From positions 1 to 64,000 of the forward strand of contig NZ_AQGV01000012.1 in the NCBI RefSeq assembly GCF_014858725.1: DNA of 64,000 nucleotides. The letters run 5' to 3'. Shown one piece after another: positions 38,733 through 45,670 of the stretch. A program made the position numbers and the translations under genes. A model generated the notes under the pieces. It did not search any database, was not told the DNA's origin, and saw only the letters and a list, made by a program, of their open reading frames with translations. The stretch is from Pseudoalteromonas aurantia 208. GTDB lineage: Bacteria; Pseudomonadota; Gammaproteobacteria; Enterobacterales; Alteromonadaceae. Within the stretch, counting starts at the first letter, position 1. Each line of letters starts with the position of its first letter.

Positions 38733-39582
38733 CCCCATCATATCGATTGCTACCGTTTTGGGTTGCAATCGGTATTGTATCACCGCAAGGGTATACCGAG
38801 TCATGGTATAAGTGGTATGAGAAAGGGGAGTTAAGCATCTACCATAAGCCCGCAGAGAAAGGTTTAATTCATGTTAAAGCGTCTGCGTTGTATGTAAATA
38901 CGAGCGTTAGGAGTTTTATTAATTTACTGCATGACACAGAGAATGTGCCTAATTGGTTGAGTGCTAGTCAGCAAGTATCTTTGGTTGCAAGCCCTACACC
39001 GTCTGAGCGCATTGTACATAACCTCAGGTTTGGATGAGGGTTTTGAAATAGAAAATATTTTGTAAACCAACTTACGTACAATCCAATGATGATATTTAGT
39101 TCAATATCAAGGCGCTTTTATGCAGTAATAGCGGGCTATTACAAATGAAAGCAACGCCGAGAGTGAGAAAAATAGCTTTATTGGGCAAATTCGCTTATCC
39201 AGAGCTGAGGTTACATACATATTTCAGTGCTCCATGGCCTATTTCAGATAGAGACATGCTCACCCATTCATGCTTTACCCAAGTGAGCACCACGCATTAT
39301 CAGTTACAAGTAAAAGATACGCAGCTTTGGCAAGTACACAGTAAAGCAATACGTGTCGCACCTGTGAAAGCGACTTGGCAGCTTTATCAACAAGGCAGTG
39401 ATCTTAGAATTGAGTATGTGGCTTATGCCAACCCAAATGGTGCACTGCCGAAGTGGCTCGTGAATAAGCAAACCTTGAAAAGTATTCGGTACACACTCAT
39501 TGCGATAAGGTCACAGCTCAAAAATAAAAAATACGCAGTCAGTAAAATGACAATATCTGGCGGTGCGTGCACCGATTTTTAA
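38723..39582 (+). pseudogene. START-domain protein gene, split by a 193-bp MITE
   Basis: Two reading frames (38723-39037 and 39145-39582) are the halves of one StAR-related lipid-transfer-type protein. The first has a hydrophobic start and WYKWYEKGELSIYHK, then HVKASALYVNTSVRSFINLL and VPNWL. The second resumes with TYFSAPWPISDRDMLTHSC and ends in a typical START helix. Removing the element plus one copy of the ACAT duplication restores a continuous frame (RIVH then TYFSAP). As it stands, the first half ends in NLRFG contributed by the element, and the second half would start from an ATG inside the element, giving a 24-residue foreign N-terminus. Confidence 0.85.
39020..39212 (+). mobile_element. 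193-bp MITE, copy 1 (in START gene)
   Basis: It begins AACCTCAGGTTTGGAT and ends ATCCAGAGCTGAGGTT, imperfect terminal inverted repeats of about 19 bp. It is flanked by a 4-bp duplication ACAT (39016-39019 and 39213-39216). A perfect internal hairpin (GTAATAGC, GG, GCTATTAC) lies at 39125-39142. It encodes no transposase. Full-length copies recur at 49197, 55300 and, inverted, 57618. Confidence 0.92.
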
Positions 39583-39654
39583 CGGTGATTTTGCCAAGAC
39601 AGCTCGCTATTGTTCAACTACACTCAATAAATCCTTTTTTCGTAGTTAAGTATT

Positions 39655-40500
39655 ATGATTGATATTGACGACAAAGTATTGGACGACTTACGCTCAGGGT
39701 TTAGCCTGCCTGCAAAGCCTGAAATATTGCAAAAGTTACAAGTAGAATTAAACCAAGATGAGCCCGAGCTTGGCACAATCGCAAAAATTATTTTAGAAGA
39801 TGTTGCAACGTCAGCAGCCGTTTTGAAAGTCATTAATTCACCAGCTTATGGTATGTCAAGAACTGTGACTGATATTAAACAGGCCGTCATGTTTTTGGGC
39901 GTAAATTGTATAACGCAGTTGGTGACAGGGCATTTGCTAAAAAGTGCGTTTAGCCAAAATGATTGCAGTATTTCATTAGAACGATTTTGGGATAATGCAT
40001 CTGATATTTCACAAATAGCGATGTTAATTGGTCGTCAAGTTAAGCCGACTATCCCCATCGAAAACTTGCAGTTAGTTGGCTTATTTCATGATGCAGGCAT
40101 TCCCGCTATGGCGATGAAATACGATAATTATGCGCAGCTACTAACGAAAGCGGCCGAACGGCCAGAAAAAACATTGGTGATGTATGAAGAGCATGTATAT
40201 CCAACAAACCATACGGTTGTGGGGTACTTCTTGGCAACATCATGGCACCTACCTAAATCAATATGCCAAATGATTCTACGCCATCATGACTGTGATTATT
40301 TAAATAGTGATCAAGACAAAGTCGATAAAGCCACGTTTGCTGCGTTGAAATTAGCTGAGAACTTGGCTTTTGAAGCAAAAAGCTTTCGCTCTTGTGCTGA
40401 TTGGCACGCCTTTAGAGATGATGTGATGATTGCGCTAGAGCTCAGTGACGATGAGTACACCGATATCAAAGAAGATGTTGAAGAGTTCTTTATTCACTAA
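39655..40500 (+). CDS. HDOD domain protein
   Basis: This 281-residue protein has an HDOD domain over about residues 15-220: LPAKPEILQKLQVELNQDEP, SAAVLKVINSPAYGMSRTV, IKQAVMFLGVNCITQLV, and LVGLFHDAGIPAM in place of a complete HD metal site. HDOD proteins act in signalling linked to c-di-GMP, chemotaxis or stress, usually without enzymatic activity. No effector domain is attached. The gene is monocistronic. Confidence 0.88.
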   Translation: MIDIDDKVLDDLRSGFSLPAKPEILQKLQVELNQDEPELGTIAKIILEDVATSAAVLKVINSPAYGMSRTVTDIKQAVMFLGVNCITQLVTGHLLKSAFSQNDCSISLERFWDNASDISQIAMLIGRQVKPTIPIENLQLVGLFHDAGIPAMAMKYDNYAQLLTKAAERPEKTLVMYEEHVYPTNHTVVGYFLATSWHLPKSICQMILRHHDCDYLNSDQDKVDKATFAALKLAENLAFEAKSFRSCADWHAFRDDVMIALELSDDEYTDIKEDVEEFFIH

Positions 40501-40705
40501 ATTAATACCTGACATGGGCAATAGGTTTACACCTGATGTTTTTTCATGTTTGTTTTTTATACCATCAATTGCGCCGACTACCTAGTTACATTATGGTTTG
40601 TATTTGCAAACGTATATTATTTTCAGTTATTTACGACTGAGATGAGCCTTTGCAACTTGTACGAAAAATCGACAAGAAACAATAACATGTAAAAAGGATA
40701 GTTTA

Positions 40706-41722
40706 ATGACCAATCATAAGCGGATCATAATATGCGTTGGGGTGATAACAAGCCTATTCGCTGTTAAGCACGCACTCGCGCATAATAACATCAATGATGA
40801 TCAATACCGTGAAATTCAACAGCAGGACGCTGCGTTAATTCATTCACCGCAATGGGCAACACGCGTAAACTGTAACACCGACCCTGAAGCACTGAATAAA
40901 GCCATATCTTACAGTCGTTGGACGATACAGCCGCGCAGATTTACAGTGAGCGGTGCGTGCTCTGGGCCCGTTATTATTGCGCAACGGAATATCGAAATTA
41001 GCAACGACGCAGAGCAAAGTGGCTCGATTGTACTGGGTACGGGCGTTGAGGCACAAGAAGCACTAAGAATTGCGAACAGCACTGTTGTTTTGAAAGACTT
41101 CAATATTCAAGTCGACAGTAATACGCGTGCCATAACCGTAACTCAGAACAGTGTTGCTACGTTACAAAATATCACGTCTAATGCTAAATCTTCTACCAGC
41201 GATGTACTTTATCCTTTTGTTATCACTGATAATAGTACCGCGTATATTTCACAATTCTCAAAGTCTGGTTTTGCGATATCAGGCAGTTCGGTTGCACAAT
41301 TTGATGCCGACAATGAAGACAATATGGTCGATGTATTAGATACCTCTATGGCACGTTCAAATACGGCAAACCGATTTTTAGCAGTGCAAGTGTCGGGCAA
41401 TGGTTATTTTTTAGCAGATAATAAAACACACATCGATTCTTTGATGATCTGGAGCAAGGCCGCGGTTGATGTGAATCGCGAAAGCTCAGTGGGCCAGTTG
41501 CAAATGGGGGGGCAAACGTTGTTTGCGGCATATCGGAATTCGTCTATCACGGGGCCATATTTTTTGTATGGTAATGTGGTGTTTGAACTTGAGCATTCAA
41601 CAGCCAGTAATTGGGTCAAAGTAAATAAACCGCAGTCTATTTTAGTGGGAAACAATGCCACAGTAAATGGCACGTTATACCCATCTTGGACGTGGGCCGG
41701 ACAAGATGGCAGTGAGCCATAA
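40706..41722 (+). CDS. Unrecognised secreted protein, beta-helix-like repeats
   Basis: The 338-residue protein has a clear Sec signal peptide (IIICVGVITSLFAVKHALA, cleavage about residue 26). The mature part is rich in short beta-strand/turn repeats with regularly spaced Asn, Ser and Val (ANSTVVLKDFNIQV, ITVTQNSVATLQNIT, ITDNSTAYISQFS), suggesting a right-handed parallel beta-helix. Only two Cys are apparent (NCNTDP and GACSGP), a likely disulfide. I recognise no family. It is followed by a terminator and then an unusual sigma factor gene. Confidence 0.8.
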   Translation: MTNHKRIIICVGVITSLFAVKHALAHNNINDDQYREIQQQDAALIHSPQWATRVNCNTDPEALNKAISYSRWTIQPRRFTVSGACSGPVIIAQRNIEISNDAEQSGSIVLGTGVEAQEALRIANSTVVLKDFNIQVDSNTRAITVTQNSVATLQNITSNAKSSTSDVLYPFVITDNSTAYISQFSKSGFAISGSSVAQFDADNEDNMVDVLDTSMARSNTANRFLAVQVSGNGYFLADNKTHIDSLMIWSKAAVDVNRESSVGQLQMGGQTLFAAYRNSSITGPYFLYGNVVFELEHSTASNWVKVNKPQSILVGNNATVNGTLYPSWTWAGQDGSEP

Positions 41723-41740
41723 AGGGATAAGTTCGTCAAT

Positions 41741-41783
41741 TTAAACCCTTGTCGTGCATTGACGTGATTAGGGTTTAATTTTT
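41741..41783 (+). terminator. Terminator of the secreted protein gene
   Basis: AAACCCT (41743) pairs with AGGGTTT (41770) around an inner stem-forming loop and is followed by AATTTTTT. A second small hairpin (CGGTT, AACCG) follows at 41785-41799. Confidence 0.6.
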
Positions 41784-41926
41784 TCGGTTCTAAAAACCGG
41801 ACTTGAAACGTATGGGCTTAAAGTAAGGGTAAATAAATGAATAGAAATAAAAATATGCGTATTTTGGTCACACGGTGTGTCTGGGTGGTGTCTTGTTAGT
41901 AAGCTTACTTTAATAAGAGAAAATAG

Positions 41927-43039
41927 ATGACAGACATGCTTACAGGGACTGAATTAAACACTCAGGTATTACGGGCACAAATGGGTAATGTTGATGCTTT
42001 TACGTTGTTAATAAAATACTCTCGCAACGTTGTTGAGTGTATTGCAATAGGCATTGTTCGTGATATTGATGCAGCTAAAGATGTGATGCAAAAGGTGTAT
42101 ATCAAGGTGTGGTCAGATATAAACCAACTTAAAGAACCGAGCCGCTTTTTACCTTGGGTTCGTCAAATTACGCGATATACCGCCATGAATAGCTTACGCC
42201 GCAATAAAGTAAACGTTGAATTAGATGTGGAGTCTGCCGCAAAGCTATTGGCAAAGTTAGCTTGTGACGAGGCTGATTTAGAAATGACACTGCAGCAAGC
42301 AGAGCAGAGACAGCTCATCGCGCATTTGGTTGAGCAGCTTCCAGATGAATCCCGAGAGATTACTTTACTGTATTATCGCGAAGAACAAAGTTGCGATGCC
42401 GTGGCACGTTTGCTCGACCTTGAACCTGCAACAGTCAGAAAGCGTTTACAACGAGTTCGAGAAAAAATTAAGTCGCAAATATTAAACGACTATGGCCGTG
42501 TTATTTTAGCCAATGCACCAATAGAACTGGCGAGTCTTAGTGCCATAAGCATATCATCAACCCCTGTTGCGGCGTCGATTGGTGCCGCTGCTGCGCCAAC
42601 ACCTTGGTACAGTAAGTTGTTGATGATGCTAGGTGGGGCTGGTATTGGCGCACTAGCAGCGATGTTTGCGATATGGTGGAGTTCCCGCTTAGTTTCAAAT
42701 AAGTTAGATAATGAACGCGATAGGCAAGCAGTAACACAAATAAGAAATCATAATTTTATTGCAGTTGGTATCGGGGCTGGCGTCATGAGCCTAGGTTACG
42801 GGTTTACACAAGGTTGGCTAATTCCTGTATTGGGTTTTATGGTCATCGTGGGTTGGCTCGTTTGGAGCACATTGCATCTTAACAAGATTACCCACAAGCT
42901 GTGTGCGGGGGCCACTAAAAGCCAGCAAAGAGTACAGTATATTGGAGGGTTATTAGGCCTTATTTTTGGGGCTATAGGAGGCGGCGCAGGACTGTATTTT
43001 GGTCTTGAGAACAGTGGCCGCTTAGCTTATTTAATGTAA
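41927..43039 (+). CDS. ECF-type sigma factor fused to a membrane domain
   Basis: The 370-residue protein joins a sigma-70 region 2 (about 14-85: LRAQMGNVDAFTLLIKYSRN, DIDAAKDVMQKVYIKVWSDI) and region 4 (about 128-180: LIAHLVEQLPDESREITLLY, CDAVARLLDLEPATVRKRLQ) to a C-terminal half with about four membrane helices (about 228-250, 275-290, 295-313 and 345-363). A membrane-tethered sigma factor would need release or would act at the membrane. No separate anti-sigma gene is adjacent, so the C-terminal part may act as the sensor or anti-sigma module (inference). The upstream secreted protein may be a target. Confidence 0.85.
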   Translation: MTDMLTGTELNTQVLRAQMGNVDAFTLLIKYSRNVVECIAIGIVRDIDAAKDVMQKVYIKVWSDINQLKEPSRFLPWVRQITRYTAMNSLRRNKVNVELDVESAAKLLAKLACDEADLEMTLQQAEQRQLIAHLVEQLPDESREITLLYYREEQSCDAVARLLDLEPATVRKRLQRVREKIKSQILNDYGRVILANAPIELASLSAISISSTPVAASIGAAAAPTPWYSKLLMMLGGAGIGALAAMFAIWWSSRLVSNKLDNERDRQAVTQIRNHNFIAVGIGAGVMSLGYGFTQGWLIPVLGFMVIVGWLVWSTLHLNKITHKLCAGATKSQQRVQYIGGLLGLIFGAIGGGAGLYFGLENSGRLAYLM

Positions 43040-43153
43040 AAGAATACGATGTGATAGCAGGCTGGATAGTGTTATGGCGCTGGGTTAACCTTCAGAACAA
43101 ATTAACGATAGTGAGAGATGAGGCGCATCAACCGAGTTGATAGTTCTGTTTGT

Positions 43154-43179
43154 TTAGGCGCTTATAATTAAACGCCTAA
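43154..43179. terminator. Hairpin between convergent sigma and endonuclease genes
   Basis: TTAGGCG (43154) and CGCCTAA (43173) form a perfect 7-bp stem with a 12-base AT-rich loop. No T tract follows on the plus strand (GACTTTAAATTT). It is a possible bidirectional terminator. Confidence 0.4.
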
Positions 43180-43195
43180 GACTTTAAATTTACAT

Positions 43196-43243
43196 AACCT
43201 CAGGTTTGGATAAGGGTTTTGGAATAGGAAATATTTTGTAAAA
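43196..43243 (+). mobile_element. Truncated MITE, left end only
   Basis: The first 48 bases match the left end of the 193-bp element (AACCTCAGGTTTGGATAAG, then GGTTTTGGAATAGGAAATAT and TTTTGTAAA). The match then stops 10 bases before the stop codon of the convergent endonuclease gene. The left flank ends in ACAT, like copy 1. The right end is gone. Confidence 0.85.
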
Positions 43244-43253
43244 ACTGGCTAAG

Positions 43254-44669
43254 TTACTCACAGCCACTGGCCACTTCAATGTCTAAAAATACTTCATCGA
43301 AATAGCTATCATTATCTGTTCCGCCATGACGAGTCCCCGTTAAATGTATGACCGCGTAACTGGTGGTTTCAGGTACTAACGCTTTATTTGATTGTAAAGT
43401 CCAAGACGACCTCAGTGATCCTCTTGCTGGATGAGAGGCTAGGGTGTTGCCTTGTGCATCATGAAATGAAACCGTCATGCTAGGCACATCTGTGCCATTA
43501 TAATTACGAAGCAGGCCACCCCAATATAATGTTGTATTACCCCGCTGGATATCAGCAGCGTAATCATTTAAATCAACATGCTGTGATGCGTGGCCTAACG
43601 CACTTTCATTGGTACATACTCCCCCAACAGCGAAAAGCTTCGAGCCGTGTGCTGCGGGTACGGAATCACATGCATTGCTGTTGAGCGACTCTATATCACC
43701 ACTCCAGTGTGCAGTGCCTTGTTCTGCTCCTGTGTTTTTTAGTAGTGCGACACGTGTTTTTTGGTTTGCATGATTACTGGTATCAAATCGCAGTAGTATG
43801 GGGTCGTGATCTATGCTTCCATTCGCACCACAACTTATCGATTCCCCTTCATTATTTAAGCCTAACTGGCACCACACATTATTGAGTACCTCTAAGGCAT
43901 CTATATGCCAATGCTCAGGCAGGTTTCTCGCTAAAATGTAGTCAATTCGACTTATATTGTAGTATGTGTAGCCTGGGCTATCGTTGATATCAGGGTGTTG
44001 CTGGCGCCACAGGTCTTCAAAACCATTGTCCCAAAAAACTTGCATTTCACCTCGCTCAGGGTCATTACTTCCCCAAGGGTCGTCTAGATTAGCATTAAAG
44101 TCACCGGTTAATATAACGGCTTCATTGGGTAATACATGGTTATTAATTACGGCGTTTATCGTATTAAAGTTTTGCAGTCGTTTTTTATCGGTTTCGCTTG
44201 TTACAAACGCGGTGTGCGCCGACCATACCCAAATTGCTTTACCATTAATTTGATACTTTGCACCTAATATGGTTCTACCATTAATCTCATGGAGTACTTT
44301 ATCCGAAATACTTGAATAAATACTGGCAATTCCAATCCCATAACTTCCCGCTGAACCTGCACCAGTACCAGGATATGCTTGAGCTTGTGCACACCACATA
44401 TTGGCATAATTAAAATCAACGTTAGGTTGAAATAAAGAATAAAAGCCATTACCGCAATGCTTAACTTCTTGCAGTGTGATCACATCTGGATTGTATTGAA
44501 GCAGCTTTTGCCTAACCGCTGAAAACGGGTAGCGAGTGTTGTTACCCATCTCCCATGCGTTCCAGTTAATTAAGGTAAATTGATTTTGGGTCGTATCACA
44601 CGCAGGTTGTGCATAAAGCGTCGGTACAAATAATAAAGTGGCTAAGCTTGCTTTGAGTGTCTTGTTCAT
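43254..44669 (-). CDS. Secreted endonuclease/exonuclease/phosphatase family protein
   Basis: This 471-residue precursor has a Sec signal peptide (cleavage after LYAQ, about residue 21). The EEP (DNase-I-like) domain spans about 25-300 with TLQEVKHCG (metal Glu), SAHTAF, GDFNANLDDPWG and NGSIDHDPILLRF. A C-terminal beta-sandwich (about 305-471) with four Cys is of the kind added for substrate or surface binding. Such enzymes act as extracellular nucleases or sphingomyelinase-like phosphodiesterases; the substrate is not determined. A palindrome lies in its upstream region. Confidence 0.85.
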   Translation of the reverse strand: MNKTLKASLATLLFVPTLYAQPACDTTQNQFTLINWNAWEMGNNTRYPFSAVRQKLLQYNPDVITLQEVKHCGNGFYSLFQPNVDFNYANMWCAQAQAYPGTGAGSAGSYGIGIASIYSSISDKVLHEINGRTILGAKYQINGKAIWVWSAHTAFVTSETDKKRLQNFNTINAVINNHVLPNEAVILTGDFNANLDDPWGSNDPERGEMQVFWDNGFEDLWRQQHPDINDSPGYTYYNISRIDYILARNLPEHWHIDALEVLNNVWCQLGLNNEGESISCGANGSIDHDPILLRFDTSNHANQKTRVALLKNTGAEQGTAHWSGDIESLNSNACDSVPAAHGSKLFAVGGVCTNESALGHASQHVDLNDYAADIQRGNTTLYWGGLLRNYNGTDVPSMTVSFHDAQGNTLASHPARGSLRSSWTLQSNKALVPETTSYAVIHLTGTRHGGTDNDSYFDEVFLDIEVASGCE

Positions 44670-44722
44670 AATATTAACTTGGTTATTAAAAGAGCATAAC
44701 CAAGTTAATAAATAAAAATGAC

Positions 44723-44742
44723 AATCTGGTATAGTCCAGATT
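44723..44742. promoter_or_regulatory. Palindrome upstream of endonuclease gene
   Basis: AATCTGG-TATAGT-CCAGATT has perfect 7-base arms and lies 54-73 bases upstream of the endonuclease start codon. It is a plausible operator. No regulator is assigned. Confidence 0.4.
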
Positions 44743-44991
44743 AAAGTGATTTTACAGTTATTTTACACAGCCATATGGCTTTAAAGTGAGAATTACAAAT
44801 GGGCGGCAATATAATGTGGGTTTTTGGTGTGAGCTACAGGTCGTTTAGATGTAATTGAATCGGTCATTTGACACTTTTTATTTGATAAGAGGAGCGCATT
44901 ATTTTAGCGACTGGTTGCTTTTTCGGGCGGGTTCGGTATGCGATATTTATTATCTGAGATCAGAGCGCACTTTGATTTTTTGTTGAGTTTA

Positions 44992-45020
44992 TTGAAACAA
45001 AGTTAGCAGTTGATTATAAT
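44992..45020 (+). promoter_or_regulatory. Near-consensus sigma-70 promoter facing the heptamer array
   Basis: TTGAAA (44992-44997) and TATAAT (45015-45020) are separated by exactly 17 bases. The predicted start of transcription (about 45027) is 20 bases before the array's ATG, so the whole 560-base repeat would be transcribed as leader of the downstream surface-protein gene. Confidence 0.7.
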
Positions 45021-45047
45021 TCCGCGTTCTTACCACAGGTAACATAC

Positions 45048-45635
45048 ATGACTAACAGACTACAGACTACAGACTACAGACTACAGACTACAGACTACAG
45101 ACTACAGACTACAGACTACAGACTACAGACTACAGACTACAGACTACAGACTACAGACTACAGACTACAGACTACAGACTACAGACTACAGACTACAGAC
45201 TACAGACTACAGACTACAGACTACAGACTACAGACTACAGACTACAGACTACAGACTACAGACTACAGACTACAGACTACAGACTACAGACTACAGACTA
45301 CAGACTACAGACTACAGACTACAGACTACAGACTACAGACTACAGACTACAGACTACAGACTACAGACTACAGACTACAGACTACAGACTACAGACTACA
45401 GACTACAGACTACAGACTACAGACTACAGACTACAGACTACAGACTACAGACTACAGACTACAGACTACAGACTACAGACTACAGACTACAGACTACAGA
45501 CTACAGACTACAGACTACAGACTACAGACTACAGACTACAGACTACAGACTACAGACTACAGACTACAGACTACAGACTACAGACTACAGACTACAGACT
45601 ACAGACTACAGACTTGTAGTTTAGGAAATACCTGA
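45048..45635 (+). CDS. Heptapeptide-repeat ORF encoded by the 7-base array
   Basis: The ATG at 45048 has ACAGGT 7 bases upstream and lies just behind a strong promoter. The 195-codon frame reads MTNRLQT, then TDYRLQT repeated about 26 times, and ends CSLGNT. A 7-base unit gives a 21-base coding period, so all three forward frames encode the same heptapeptide in rotation and none has a stop inside the array; the reverse strand has TAG in every frame. Stops follow at 45619, 45624 or 45635 depending on frame. I know of no family. It may be a real repetitive peptide, a translated leader, or an incidental frame. Confidence 0.4.
   Translation: MTNRLQTTDYRLQTTDYRLQTTDYRLQTTDYRLQTTDYRLQTTDYRLQTTDYRLQTTDYRLQTTDYRLQTTDYRLQTTDYRLQTTDYRLQTTDYRLQTTDYRLQTTDYRLQTTDYRLQTTDYRLQTTDYRLQTTDYRLQTTDYRLQTTDYRLQTTDYRLQTTDYRLQTTDYRLQTTDYRLQTTDYRLQTCSLGNT
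45055..45614 (+). repeat. Perfect tandem array of 80 heptanucleotide units
   Basis: The unit ACAGACT repeats without a single change over 560 bases, exactly 80 copies, from 45055 to 45614. Perfect identity implies recent or ongoing expansion by slipped-strand replication or strong homogenisation. It lies between a promoter and the gene at 45671. The copy number in the living strain may vary, and an assembly may misstate it. Confidence 0.97.
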
Positions 45636-45670
45636 TTGGATATCGATGATAATAAATACATGGAAAACTC

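Larger units (their letters stand above)
44670..45047. other. Non-coding region between endonuclease and heptamer array
   Basis: This 378-base gap has no credible gene. It contains the endonuclease promoter side with the palindrome at 44723-44742 and, at its right edge, a strong sigma-70-like promoter (44992-45020) facing the repeat array. Confidence 0.5.

Noticed and set aside
41927..43039. Frameshifted fusion of a sigma gene and a separate membrane gene
   Set aside because: The frame is continuous with normal codon use and a smooth Ala/Ser/Pro linker, so it reads as a true fusion.
45055..45614. CRISPR array
   Set aside because: Repeats are contiguous 7-mers without spacers, and no cas gene is present. 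It is a simple tandem repeat.
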